From contig NZ_CP119990.1 in NCBI RefSeq assembly GCF_029338555.1, forward strand, positions 1 through 64,000: DNA of 64,000 nt, in the 5' to 3' direction. This document shows positions 27,672 to 36,597 of the stretch, in pieces. The notes below the pieces were generated by a model. The model was not told the origin of the DNA, ran no database searches, and saw only the letters and a program-made list of their open reading frames with translations. How positions within the stretch are numbered: position 1 is the stretch's first letter; every line of letters starts with the position of its first letter. This DNA comes from Halobaculum marinum. Its GTDB lineage: Archaea; Halobacteriota; Halobacteria; Halobacteriales; Haloferacaceae. The position numbers and the translations under genes were made by a program.

Positions 27672-28826
27672 TCAGTCGGCGGTCGTCGGCTCGACCGCGT
27701 CGGTGGCGTCGCCGCCGTCCGCGCCGGCGTCGTCGCGCGTCAGTGACGCGCCTGAGAGCGGGTCGAACAGGTGCAGGTCCGACTCGTCGAAAGCGATCCG
27801 GACGGTCTCACCGAGGTCTGGTGCAACGTCACTGGGGACGCGCGCGATGAACTCGGGGCCGATGTCGAGGTAGAGGTAGTTGTCGGAGCCGATGGGTTCG
27901 AGCACCTCGACGGCCGTCTCGACGCCCGTCTCACCGTCGCGGGCGATCCGGACGTCCTCGGGGCGGACACCCACGCGAACCTCGTCGACGCCCGCAAGGG
28001 CGTTCGCGGTGTCGGAAGTCAGTTCGTACGTGAAACGGCCGTCGGCACCCGTTAGCGTGACGCCGGTACCGGTGTCCTCGACCGCGGCGTCGAGTACGTT
28101 CATCGACGGCGAGCCGACGAAGCCGCCGACGAACTCGTTTGCGGGGTCGTCGTACACGTCGGTCGGGCGGCCTGCCTGCTGGAGCTCGCCGTCGTCGAGG
28201 ATGACGATGCGGTCGCCCATCGTCATCGCCTCCTCCTGGTCGTGGGTGACGTAGATAGCGGTGATCCCCAGTTCCTTCTGGAGCCGTTGGATCTCGGTGC
28301 GCATCGTCGTCCGGAGCTTCGCGTCGAGGTTCGACAGCGGTTCGTCGAACAGGAACACGTCCGGTTCACGGACGATGGCGCGCCCGAGCGCGACGCGCTG
28401 TTTCTGCCCGCCCGACAGCTCGTTGGGGCGGTCGTCGAGTAGGTCGCCGATGCCCATCATCTCTGCCGTCTCGCGGACGCGTTCGGTGCGCTCGTCCTTC
28501 GTGAGGTCCGTGCTCATGCGCAGGCCGAACGCCATGTTCTGTTCGACCGTCTTGTGCGGGTACAGCGCGTAGTTCTGGAACACCATCGCGACGTTCCGCT
28601 TGCGCGCGTGGACGTTCGTCACGTCCTCGCCGTTGATCCGGATACTCCCCGACGTTGGCGTCTCCAGCCCGGCCAGCATCCGCAGGGTCGTCGACTTCCC
28701 ACATCCCGAGGGGCCGACGACGGTGATGAACTCCCCGTCCGCCACGTCGAGCGACACGTCGTCGACGGCGACGAGGTTGCCGTTGTCGAACTCCTTCCTG
28801 AGATTGTCGAGCGTGACGGTTCCCAT
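27672..28826 (-). CDS. ABC transporter ATP-binding protein, MalK/UgpC type
   Basis: The 384-residue ATPase that powers the sugar importer. Walker A is GPSGCGKST near 38-46, the ABC signature LSGGQKQRVALGRAI, Walker B VFLFDEPLSNLD and switch HDQEEAMTMG. The C-terminal half is a TOBE regulatory domain (VRVGVRPEDVRIA), as in MalK. ATG 28826 (MGTVTLDNLRKEF) was chosen over one at 28847. It is divergent from the binding-protein gene at 29069 across a 240-bp region with candidate TrmB sites, and presumably forms a MalEFGK-like complex with 29069-32486. Confidence 0.95.
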   Translation of the reverse strand: MGTVTLDNLRKEFDNGNLVAVDDVSLDVADGEFITVVGPSGCGKSTTLRMLAGLETPTSGSIRINGEDVTNVHARKRNVAMVFQNYALYPHKTVEQNMAFGLRMSTDLTKDERTERVRETAEMMGIGDLLDDRPNELSGGQKQRVALGRAIVREPDVFLFDEPLSNLDAKLRTTMRTEIQRLQKELGITAIYVTHDQEEAMTMGDRIVILDDGELQQAGRPTDVYDDPANEFVGGFVGSPSMNVLDAAVEDTGTGVTLTGADGRFTYELTSDTANALAGVDEVRVGVRPEDVRIARDGETGVETAVEVLEPIGSDNYLYLDIGPEFIARVPSDVAPDLGETVRIAFDESDLHLFDPLSGASLTRDDAGADGGDATDAVEPTTAD

Positions 28827-28873
28827 TGCTCCCACGGGTGGACCCATTCCGTATAGTTCTTCCCCTCGATCCG

Positions 28874-29058
28874 GAATCTGTGAAGCGTTCGTTCATCATT
28901 ACTTCTGAACGTATCGAGTACGACGAGATTACTGCACCGCCATCTGTCCGGGAATGTGGCGAATTCGTGGGGTAGTACCGCCCGTTCGTCCGACTCACCA
29001 CCCAGATGAACGTTCATGGAGGATCCGAATGCTTAAGGGATGAACTACTAATTCATCC
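28874..29058. promoter_or_regulatory. divergent promoter region with palindromes, candidate TrmB operators
   Basis: Between the ATPase and binding-protein genes lie GAATCTGTGAA (28874-28884), an inverted repeat GTTCA-N10-TGAAC (28891-28910), a perfect 12-bp palindrome ATGAACGTTCAT (29006-29017) and GGATGAA-N7-TTCATCC (29038-29058), the last ending 10 bp before the start at 29069. The repeated TGAAC/GTTCA half-sites suggest a dimeric regulator. The nearby TrmB gene is the obvious candidate. Which site serves which promoter is not shown. Confidence 0.5.
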
Positions 29059-29068
29059 GGTATTCACC

Positions 29069-30370
29069 ATGACAATGGATCGCAGAACACTGCTCCGGAA
29101 CCTGGGTGTGGCGGGAACGATCGGCGCGACGGCTGGCTGTGTCGGCGTGCAAGAACAGTCGACAGAGACCCAGTCGGGCGGTAACAGCGGATCGAGCGGT
29201 TCGGACGGTTCCGATGGGAGCGACGACGAGTCCACGGCCACGAGCACTGGGCCCGCCGGCGAGGCGGAGGTGTGGTACACGCTCGCCAAGGCCGAGCGGC
29301 CGGGTCGTGAGAGCGTCATCGAGACGTTCAACAGCGAGTCGCGCCACACCATCACGGGCTCGAACATCTCGGACATGGTCAAGAAGACGACCAGCGCCAT
29401 CCCCGTCGGCGAGGGCCCCGAGTCGTTCGAGTGGGCCCACGACAAGGTGGGCGGCTACTACCAGCAGGGCTTCCTCACCGACATGAGCGACCAGGTCGAC
29501 GTCGACCTCGGCCAGTTCACGTCGGCGGCCGCCGAGGCCGTCCAGTACAAGGGGAACGTCGTCGGCCTCCCGCGCTCTGCGGAGACGGTCGGCCTCGTGT
29601 ACAACACCGACATCGTCGACGAGGCGCCCGAGACGGTCTCGGAGATGGTGTCGGTCATGGAGGAGTTCCACGACCCGGACAACGGGAAGTACGGGATGGG
29701 CTACCCCGTGAACGCCTACTTCGTCAGCGCGTGGCTGCAGGCGTTCGGCGGCCACTACCTCGACATCAGCGCCGACGAGCCGCTCGGCGTCAACTCCGAC
29801 GAGACGGTCCAAGGGCTCCAGTTCCTGCTCGACAACTTCAAGCCGTACATGCCGAAGGACCCGTCGTACGGGCCCCAGGCCGCCGCGTTCGCCGACGGCA
29901 ACGCCGCGTTCGCGATCAACGGCCCGTGGTACCTCGCGACGCTCAACGAGAAGGGCGTCAACTACGAGGTCGCCCCGCTCCCGTCGGTCGAGGGCGGCAG
30001 CCCGACGCCGTACACGGGGATCAAAGTGTGGTACTTCGCGAAGAAGATGCGCGAGGACGACGCCGCGACGGTCGCGGCGAAGGACTTCGCCGAGTGGTTC
30101 GTCACGAACGAGGACCACCTCCTCACGCTCGCACAGGAGCAGGGCCACATCCCTGTCCTGTCGAGTCTCGTGGGCAGCGACGAGTTGCCCGACACGGTCG
30201 CCGCGTTCTCGCAGGCCGTCGAGCAGGGGACGCCGATGCCGTCGGACCCGAAGATGGCCGCCGTCTGGCCGGCTATCGAGACCGCCATCCTCGAGTCGTT
30301 CAACGGCAACACCGACCCCCAGGCGGCGCTCGACACGGCCGCCGAGGAGATCCGTAGCAACTGGGAGTAA
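29069..30370 (+). CDS. sugar-binding lipoprotein of the ABC importer
   Basis: The 433-residue substrate receptor. A Tat-type signal MDRRTLLRNLGVAGTIGATAGC with lipobox Cys precedes a Ser/Gly/Asp linker (about residues 30-65) and a bacterial-type solute-binding fold: AEVWYTLAKAERPGRESVIETFN, EGPESFEWAHDKVGGYYQQG, GLPRSAETVGLVYN and NAAFAINGPWYLATL. This matches the MalE-like extracellular binding proteins for maltose, maltodextrin or trehalose. The surrounding hydrolases point to maltodextrin. ATG 29069 and ATG 29075 are both possible. It is the first gene of an operon with the two permeases. Confidence 0.94.
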   Translation: MTMDRRTLLRNLGVAGTIGATAGCVGVQEQSTETQSGGNSGSSGSDGSDGSDDESTATSTGPAGEAEVWYTLAKAERPGRESVIETFNSESRHTITGSNISDMVKKTTSAIPVGEGPESFEWAHDKVGGYYQQGFLTDMSDQVDVDLGQFTSAAAEAVQYKGNVVGLPRSAETVGLVYNTDIVDEAPETVSEMVSVMEEFHDPDNGKYGMGYPVNAYFVSAWLQAFGGHYLDISADEPLGVNSDETVQGLQFLLDNFKPYMPKDPSYGPQAAAFADGNAAFAINGPWYLATLNEKGVNYEVAPLPSVEGGSPTPYTGIKVWYFAKKMREDDAATVAAKDFAEWFVTNEDHLLTLAQEQGHIPVLSSLVGSDELPDTVAAFSQAVEQGTPMPSDPKMAAVWPAIETAILESFNGNTDPQAALDTAAEEIRSNWE

Positions 30371-30378
30371 CTCCACAC

Positions 30379-31344
30379 ATGAGTACCGAATCACGAGTCG
30401 CGCGCCGGGTCGAGGCGATCCCGTTCCTCGACGAGCGAGACACGTCGCTGCTGTTCGTGCTGCCGGGGCTGTTCGTCTTCTCGGCGTTCATGCTGTTCCC
30501 GGTGCTGTACATCGTCGGCATCTCGTTCACGAACGCGGCGCCGGGGAACCTGTTCGCCGGCGAGGGCGCGATGTCGATTCTTACGTTCGGCGAGGCGGCG
30601 TTCGTCGGCGTCGAGAACTACGTCGAGGTGCTGAGCGACGCGCGCTTCTGGAACTCCTTCGGCGTGACGTGGCTATTTGTCGCCACGAGCGTGGCGCTGA
30701 AGTTGTTGCTCAGCATCGGACTCGCGCTGGTCGTGACGAACGACCGCGTGCGCGGCAAGCGCCTCATGCGCTCGCTGATCATCCTGCCGATGGGGCTGCC
30801 AGCCATCTTCACCATCACCGTCTGGCGGGGCATCTTCAGCTCCGCGCAGTTCGGGCTGGTGAATCAACTGCTCACCGCCGTCGGGCTCGAGACGGTCTCG
30901 TGGCTGAGCCAACGCTGGCCAGCCTTCTTCGCGTACAACGTCACGGAGGCGTGGCTGGCGTACCCGTTCATGGTGATCATCACCGTGAGCGCCCTGCAGG
31001 ACGTGCCCGACGAACTGCACGAGGCGGCGATGGTGGACGGCGCGAGCTTCCTCTCGCGGTTCCTCCACGTCACGCTGCCGTCGATTAAGAAGCCGGTGCT
31101 CTTCGCCACCATCCTCACGTCGGCGGCGTCGTTCCAGCAGTTCCTCATCCCGTACGTGTTCAACGCCGGTGGCCCGGCGCGTGCCAACGAGCTGATCGTC
31201 GTGTACGGCTACCAAGAGGCGTTCTCGTTCAACAACTACGGGAAGGGTGCCGCGATCAGCCTGATCGCCGTCGCCTTCATCGGCGCGTTCATGTGGCTGA
31301 ACGTCAAGCGCGGCAAACTCGCCGACGGGGTGAACGAGGCGTGA
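30379..31344 (+). CDS. ABC sugar importer permease, MalF type
   Basis: A 321-residue membrane protein of six helices. The cytoplasmic EAA loop HEAAMVDGASFLSRFLHVTLP couples to the ATPase. It begins 8 bp after the binding-protein stop, and its TGA overlaps the ATG of the next permease by one base, so the operon is tightly coupled. The short N-terminus lacks the large MalF periplasmic loop of enteric bacteria, as is usual in haloarchaeal sugar systems. Confidence 0.95.
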   Translation: MSTESRVARRVEAIPFLDERDTSLLFVLPGLFVFSAFMLFPVLYIVGISFTNAAPGNLFAGEGAMSILTFGEAAFVGVENYVEVLSDARFWNSFGVTWLFVATSVALKLLLSIGLALVVTNDRVRGKRLMRSLIILPMGLPAIFTITVWRGIFSSAQFGLVNQLLTAVGLETVSWLSQRWPAFFAYNVTEAWLAYPFMVIITVSALQDVPDELHEAAMVDGASFLSRFLHVTLPSIKKPVLFATILTSAASFQQFLIPYVFNAGGPARANELIVVYGYQEAFSFNNYGKGAAISLIAVAFIGAFMWLNVKRGKLADGVNEA

Positions 31345-32486
31345 TGCTCGACGGCATCGCTCGGAAGGTCTCCGAGGACGTGTACAACGTCGTCACCACG
31401 CCCATCGACGCCGCGCGCGACGCGCGCTACACGCTCGGTGCGATCCGGCGCGGCGAGGTGTCGCCGGTCGAACCGCTGAAGACGCTCGGCGCCACGCTCG
31501 GCGCAATCGTCGTCATCTCGCTGCTGCTGTTCCCCATCTACTGGATCCTGATGGCGGCGCTGTCGGGGAGCGGTGGCTCCATCTACACCTCGAACGGGCT
31601 GCGACTGCTCCCGACCGAGCCGTCGTTGGTGCCGTTCCTGTGGGTGATCGGCGACATCTCGCTGCCGCCGCTGGAGTTCGTGGTGAACGTGCCGCTCACC
31701 GACCTGGCGCTCGTGTTCGGCACGCCCGGCCTGCTGTTCTTCGACGTGAGTCGCGTGCAGCCGGGCGTCGTCGGCCGCGTCGTCGTCGCCGGCGTCGAGA
31801 TGTTCCCGGGCTTCGCGGTCGGTCCCGTGGAGAACCCGTCGAACTTCAAGTCGTTCTTCGGCAACAGCATGATCGTGGCGTTCGTGACGATGGCGCTGTC
31901 GATGGCGCTCATCGTGCCCGGCGCGTACGCGCTGTCGCGCCGGAAGTTCATCCTCCGGCGAAACATCCTGTTCGTGTACGTGTTGATGACACAGGTCGGC
32001 GGCGGCCTCGGCATCGCGCTGCTCATCGGCCTGTACGCCATCTACGCGCAGTTCGACCTCACCAACAACCGGGTCGCGCTGTCGGTGTACTACGCCGCGA
32101 CGGCGGTGCCGTTCAACACGTGGCTGCTCAAGACGTACATGGACGGCATCCCGACCTCTTACGAGGAGGCGGCTGTCGTCGACGGCGCGCCCGCGTGGCG
32201 CGTCGTCTGGGAGGTCATCCTCCCGCTGTCGGCCGCCGGCCTCGCGACGGTGTTCGTGTTCACCTTCCTCACCGGATGGACCGAGTTCGTCGTGGCCCAG
32301 ACGCTGCTGGGCACCGAGAACTACACGCTGCCCGTGGGGCTGTACTCGCTCATCGACGAGTACACCATCCCGTGGGCGCGCTTCTCGGCGTTCGCGCTCA
32401 CGTTCGCGACGCCGATCATGCTCGTGTACCTGTTCGCACAACGGTACATCGAGGGCGGCCTCTCGTTCAGCGGGATGGAAGGGTAG
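31344..32486 (+). CDS. ABC sugar importer permease, MalG type
   Basis: A 380-residue permease with an extra N-terminal cytoplasmic segment (about residues 1-50), a periplasmic insert near 75-150 and a C-terminal six-helix-type core. The EAA loop is EEAAVVDGAPAWRVVWEVILP. It starts in a TGATG overlap with the MalF-type gene, so the two subunits are probably made in equal amounts. A 122-bp gap separates it from the GH13 enzyme downstream. Confidence 0.94.
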   Translation: MLDGIARKVSEDVYNVVTTPIDAARDARYTLGAIRRGEVSPVEPLKTLGATLGAIVVISLLLFPIYWILMAALSGSGGSIYTSNGLRLLPTEPSLVPFLWVIGDISLPPLEFVVNVPLTDLALVFGTPGLLFFDVSRVQPGVVGRVVVAGVEMFPGFAVGPVENPSNFKSFFGNSMIVAFVTMALSMALIVPGAYALSRRKFILRRNILFVYVLMTQVGGGLGIALLIGLYAIYAQFDLTNNRVALSVYYAATAVPFNTWLLKTYMDGIPTSYEEAAVVDGAPAWRVVWEVILPLSAAGLATVFVFTFLTGWTEFVVAQTLLGTENYTLPVGLYSLIDEYTIPWARFSAFALTFATPIMLVYLFAQRYIEGGLSFSGMEG

Positions 32487-32608
32487 GCATCGGGCTCGAG
32501 CCCGACGCGACCACCTTCGGTACACGGCTTCGCCAACACCGCCAGAATGTGTGATGTACGGGTACACCCACCGTTTCAGTTAAGAACCCCGCCACGACAC
32601 TCCCACGA

Positions 32609-34393
32609 ATGTCCATCGACCGCGCGGGGATCGACCACCGACCGACGACCAGCGATTCCCACGCGGTCGACACCGAGACCGTCGAGGTCCGTCTCCGCAG
32701 TGCACGTGGGAACCTCGACGAGTGTGCACTCCTCCACGGCGACAAGTTCGACTGGGCCGCGAGCGCGCAGACGACGGCGATGGAGCAGGTCCACCGCGAC
32801 GCCGAGTACGACTACTGGCGCTTGCGGGTGACGCCGCCGCACCGTCGGCTCGTGTACGCGTTCCGGCTTCGAGCGGGCGACGACGACCTGTGGCTCACTG
32901 AGTGGGGATTCGAGGACGCCGCCGACGTGGCGTATCCGACCGGCGGCGCCGAGCGGCCGCTCCACTACTTCGAGCACCCGTATCTCAACGCGAACGACGT
33001 GATCGACCCGCCCGAGTGGGTCGAGGAAGCAGTCTTCTACCAGATCTTCCCAGATCGGTTCGAGAACGGCGACCCCGACCGGACGCCCGACGACGCAGCC
33101 GAGTGGGGCGAGCAGCCGACGACCACCAACGTGTTCGGAGGCGATCTGCAAGGGGTGATCGACCGCCTCGACTACCTCGGCGAGTTGGGGATCACGGCGT
33201 TGTACCTCACACCGGTGTTCGCCTCGGAGTCGAACCACAAGTACAACGTCGCCGACTACGGTCGCGTCGACCCCGCGTTCGGCGACACGGCGACGCTCTC
33301 GCGACTGGTCGACCGAGCCCACGAGCGAGGGATTCGGGTGATCCTGGACGCCGTGTTCAACCACTGCGGTCGCCAGTTCGCGCCGTTTCAGGACGTGGTC
33401 GAACACGGCGCCGACTCCCCGTACGCCGACTGGTTCCACGTCCACGAGTTCCCGATCCGGTTCGAGCCGCGACCGACGTTCGAGGCGTGGGGGTTCGAAC
33501 CCCACATGCCGAAGCTGAACACCGAACACCCCCAAGTGCGCGCGTATCTGATCGACGTGGCCGTGGAGTGGATGGAGGAGACTGGCGTCGACGGCTGGCG
33601 CCTCGACGTGGCCGACGAGGTGGATCACGAGTTCTGGCGGGCGTTCCGCCAAGCGGTGAAAGCGGAGAATCCCGATGCCTACGTGCTCGGCGAGGTGTGG
33701 CACGACGCGCGTCCGTGGCTCCGGGGCGACCAGTTCGACGCCACCATGAACTATCCGTTCACGTACGCCGTCGACGGCTTCTTCACCGAGGCGTCTATCG
33801 ACGGCCGCGCGTTCGCCGACCGCGTCGGGCGGTTCCTGTTCCGCTACCCCGACGCTACGAATCGAGTGCTGTTCAACCTCCTCGGCAGCCACGACACCGC
33901 TCGACTGCGGACCCGGTGTGGCGACGACGTCGACCGCGTCCGGGTGGCGATGCTCGCGCTGTTCACCGCCGTCGGCGTCCCCTGCGTCTACTACGGCGAC
34001 GAGGTCGGGATGCGCGGCGGTGACGACCCCGACTGTCGGCGGACGATGGTGTGGGACCCCACCGAACGCGACGAGGCGCTCCGCGCGTACGTCCGCGAGT
34101 TGATCGCCGTTCGGCGCGAGCGCTCGGCCCTGACGAGAGGCGACCTGCGATTCGTGCACGACCAGTGTGGCGGGGATCTGGTCGTTTATCGGCGAACGAC
34201 GGCCGGGAGCCGAGACGGTCTGACCGTCGTGATCAACCGCGGCGACGAGGCCGCGACGGTGGAACTGGACGACGACTGGTCGGCCGCGTCGGTGCCGTCG
34301 GTCGTGGTCGCGAGTCGCGACGACGCCGTGCGGGAGGTCGACTCGACGCGAGTCACGGTCGCGGGCGTGTCTGGCGTCGTGCTGGAGCCGTGA
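32609..34393 (+). CDS. GH13 cyclomaltodextrinase/neopullulanase-type enzyme
   Basis: A 594-residue cytoplasmic hydrolase that likely opens cyclodextrins and cuts maltodextrins brought in by the ABC system. The N-terminal domain (about 1-130) is the beta-sandwich of GH13_20 enzymes. The catalytic barrel shows EEAVFYQIFPDRFENGD, LDAVFNHCGRQ (region I), DGWRLDVADEVDHEFW (region II, nucleophile Asp), YVLGEVWHDA (region III, acid/base Glu) and LLGSHDTAR (region IV). The C-terminal beta domain starts near 520. No signal peptide is visible. Same strand as, and downstream of, the permeases, so probably part of the same regulon. Confidence 0.93.
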   Translation: MSIDRAGIDHRPTTSDSHAVDTETVEVRLRSARGNLDECALLHGDKFDWAASAQTTAMEQVHRDAEYDYWRLRVTPPHRRLVYAFRLRAGDDDLWLTEWGFEDAADVAYPTGGAERPLHYFEHPYLNANDVIDPPEWVEEAVFYQIFPDRFENGDPDRTPDDAAEWGEQPTTTNVFGGDLQGVIDRLDYLGELGITALYLTPVFASESNHKYNVADYGRVDPAFGDTATLSRLVDRAHERGIRVILDAVFNHCGRQFAPFQDVVEHGADSPYADWFHVHEFPIRFEPRPTFEAWGFEPHMPKLNTEHPQVRAYLIDVAVEWMEETGVDGWRLDVADEVDHEFWRAFRQAVKAENPDAYVLGEVWHDARPWLRGDQFDATMNYPFTYAVDGFFTEASIDGRAFADRVGRFLFRYPDATNRVLFNLLGSHDTARLRTRCGDDVDRVRVAMLALFTAVGVPCVYYGDEVGMRGGDDPDCRRTMVWDPTERDEALRAYVRELIAVRRERSALTRGDLRFVHDQCGGDLVVYRRTTAGSRDGLTVVINRGDEAATVELDDDWSAASVPSVVVASRDDAVREVDSTRVTVAGVSGVVLEP

Positions 34394-34400
34394 GTGACCG

Positions 34401-34961
34401 CTACTCAGACGTCTCGTCGACAGCCTGCTGAAACCCCAACCAGTTCACGACCGACCCGGCGGCGTCGGTGACGGGGACGAGCGACACCCGATTGCGGAAC
34501 GGGGTGCCGTCGGCGCGGTAGTTGGTCAGTTCGGTCGTCACACGACTCCACGTCGACAGTGCCTCCCGCAGGTCCGCGACCGGTTCCGGGTCGGTGTCGG
34601 GGCCCTGGAGGAGGCGCAGGTTCTCCCCGCGCAGATCCGCGAGCGCGTAGCCCGTCAGCTCCCGGAACGTCCGATTCGCGTAGACGACGGGGTTGTCCGC
34701 GTACGCTGGCCCGGTGAGCGTGATGCCCAGCGAGGCGTCGTCGAGGACGCGGATCCGCCGGACGTACGCACCCTCGTGTGTCGCGAGCGACCCTGACTCC
34801 CCCGGTGGGTCAGGTGGTGGGTCGTCAGACGCTAGTCGCCGGAGCCGCTCAGCGTCGTACTCGTCACTGGCGAGTGTCTCCGGCACGCGCTCGCGGAAGC
34901 GCTCGTCGTCGAGGCGGAGCAGGTCGGCGAGCGTGTCACGGTCGGCCATGTCGGAGCCCAT
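34401..34961 (-). CDS. PAS/LOV-like sensory protein lacking the photoactive Cys
   Basis: A 186-residue protein. Residues 1-70 are helical and acidic. The PAS domain follows: ITLTGPAYADNPVVYANRTFRELTGYALADLRG, ENLRLLQGPDTDPEPVADLREALSTW, ELTNYRADGTPFRNRVSLVPVTD and a closing VVNWLGFQQAVDE. The strong LOV-type pattern (GENLRLLQGPDTDP) has Leu where photoreceptor LOV domains have Cys in GxNCRFLQ. It can thus probably bind a flavin but not form the cysteinyl adduct, and may signal redox. There is no output domain. Starts at 34961 and 34949 are both possible. Divergent from the SDR gene. Confidence 0.8.
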   Translation of the reverse strand: MGSDMADRDTLADLLRLDDERFRERVPETLASDEYDAERLRRLASDDPPPDPPGESGSLATHEGAYVRRIRVLDDASLGITLTGPAYADNPVVYANRTFRELTGYALADLRGENLRLLQGPDTDPEPVADLREALSTWSRVTTELTNYRADGTPFRNRVSLVPVTDAAGSVVNWLGFQQAVDETSE

Positions 34962-35000
34962 GTGGTCGGTGGCCGGCGTTGGGTTGGCGTACGCAAACCG

Positions 35001-35044
35001 CTGTCGTCCGTGGCGACATCGACTGTCGTCCGTGGCGACATCGC
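35001..35044. repeat. 22-bp tandem duplication upstream of the SDR gene
   Basis: Two adjacent copies of a 22-bp unit beginning CTGTCGTCCGTGGCGACATC, differing only at the last base, in the divergent promoter between the LOV-like and SDR genes. It could be a duplicated operator or a replication-slippage product. Confidence 0.65.
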
Positions 35045-35105
35045 GGGCGTGCTCCGACACGACGCCGGGGTGCGTTTTTCTCCCGGGGGCGCCAACGACC
35101 GAGCG

Positions 35106-36011
35106 ATGGCACCCACGACGGCTGCCGAGTCGGTCGTCCTCCTGACCGGTGGCACCAGCGGGATCGGTCGCGCTGCGGTGCGACGCCTCGCGGCGACCGG
35201 TGCGACCGTCGTCACCGTCGGTCGCGACCGCGAGCGCGGCCGGGCGGTCGCAGCGGACGTGACCGCCGAGACGCCCGGTCGCGTAGAGTTCCGACGGGTC
35301 GATCTGGCGGACCAGAGCGCAGTTCGCAACCTCGCGAGTGCGGTCGACGACGAGTACGACCGCCTCGACGCGCTCGTCCACAACGCCGGCCTCTCCTCGA
35401 AGGAGCGGCGCGAGACCGCCGACGGTGTGGAACTGACGTTGGCGGTGAACCACCTCGCTCCGTACCTCCTCACGCACGACCTCGTCGACCTGCTGGGAGC
35501 CACGCGCGGTGCGCGAGTCGTCGTCACCGCCTCCAGCGTCCACCGCAGAGGGAAGATCGACTTGGACGACTCGGAGGATCTGGACGCGCTCAACTCTCGG
35601 TCGGGGTACGACGCTCTCGACGCGTACGCGCGGTCGAAACTCGCGAACGTCGCGTTCACGCTGGAGTTGGCCGAGCGGTTGCGGGCGAGCGCGCGGACCG
35701 AGGGCGTCGTCGCGAACTGCGTCCACCCGGGATTCATCCCGACGACTGGCCTCTACCGGGACGTGTCGTGGCGGGCGAAACTGTTGACGCGCCTCGCCGG
35801 TGCGGTCCCCGGCGTCGGCACGGACGTCGAGGAGGGTGCGAGACGGCTGGTCGCGGTGACGACCGACGACGCGTACGCCGACCGGACGGGACTGTACGTC
35901 GGCGGCGACGGTCCGGAGCAACCGAGTGCCGCCGCTCGCGACGCCGCGCTCCGCGAGCGACTGTGGCGCCTCAGCGCGGCGTTGGTCGGCGTCGACCCCG
36001 ACTGGCCGTGA
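35106..36011 (+). CDS. short-chain dehydrogenase/reductase
   Basis: A 301-residue NAD(P)-dependent oxidoreductase. It has the dinucleotide motif TGGTSGIG near residue 15, NAG in LVHNAGLSS, the catalytic Ser in VVTASSVHRRG and the YxxxK pair in DAYARSKLANV. The C-terminal part resembles retinol-dehydrogenase or WW-domain-oxidoreductase-like SDRs. The substrate is unknown. It begins about 60 bp after a 22-bp tandem repeat and is divergent from the LOV-like protein. Confidence 0.9.
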   Translation: MAPTTAAESVVLLTGGTSGIGRAAVRRLAATGATVVTVGRDRERGRAVAADVTAETPGRVEFRRVDLADQSAVRNLASAVDDEYDRLDALVHNAGLSSKERRETADGVELTLAVNHLAPYLLTHDLVDLLGATRGARVVVTASSVHRRGKIDLDDSEDLDALNSRSGYDALDAYARSKLANVAFTLELAERLRASARTEGVVANCVHPGFIPTTGLYRDVSWRAKLLTRLAGAVPGVGTDVEEGARRLVAVTTDDAYADRTGLYVGGDGPEQPSAAARDAALRERLWRLSAALVGVDPDWP

Positions 36012-36060
36012 GCGCGTCCCGCTCGACCGCGGCCTCCGGGGGTCGGGAGGCGCGTCGCAG

Positions 36061-36597
36061 TTACTCGTACTGCTGGCGTTCGACCCGTTCCAGGACCTCC
36101 GCGAACGCGACGTTCTGCTTCACGCTCGTCACGCGGATCGTGACGCGCTCGCCCTTCTCGGTGTCGGGGACGATGATCACGTAGCCGCGGTCGACCCGCG
36201 CGATTCCGTCGCCCTGGTCGCCGATCCCCTCAATGTCCACCGTCACCTCGTCGCCGCGGTCGACCGGGGGTTCGGGGCCGTCCGTGGTCGCGTTTGAGCC
36301 GTTCGACCCAATTGACGGAGCCTCGTCGTCGCCGGACGGTGCCGCGTCCGTCGAGTCGTCGGACGTGCTCGTTGGGGCGTCGCTCGACTCCGAACGTGTG
36401 CTACCAGACGCCACGTTCTCGGTGGGCGCCGACGACGCCGGCGTCGACTCCCGTTCCAACAGCGCGACACGGTACACCGCCCCTTCGCGCAGCGTCCCGA
36501 GATCCACTTCGCGCTTCGGTACTTCCACCACGTACGAGCCGTCACGTTCCTCTACGTCCGCGCTGAATACACACCGTAGATCCTCTGATATCTCCAT
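36061..36597 (-). CDS. TRAM-domain protein
   Basis: A 178-residue protein with a short N-terminal beta region (RCVFSADVEERDGSYVVEVPKREVDLG), a Ser/Asp-rich disordered linker (about 50-108) and a C-terminal TRAM domain (VDRGDEVTVDIEGIGDQGDGIARVDRGYVIIVPDTEKGERVTIRV). TRAM domains bind RNA and act as RNA chaperones in archaea. Haloarchaea encode several small TRAM proteins. It borders the origin region, with its promoter facing the ORB array. Confidence 0.92.
   Translation of the reverse strand: MEISEDLRCVFSADVEERDGSYVVEVPKREVDLGTLREGAVYRVALLERESTPASSAPTENVASGSTRSESSDAPTSTSDDSTDAAPSGDDEAPSIGSNGSNATTDGPEPPVDRGDEVTVDIEGIGDQGDGIARVDRGYVIIVPDTEKGERVTIRVTSVKQNVAFAEVLERVERQQYE

Noticed and set aside
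27525..27746. Short plus-strand ORF starting MLLFVTGVVGYLL
   Set aside because: Only its first 13 residues look like a membrane segment. The rest is Arg/Gly-rich shadow of the ATPase gene's 3' end.
29048..30394. Minus-strand ORF of 448 codons
   Set aside because: Antisense to the sugar-binding lipoprotein, which has a clear signal and fold.
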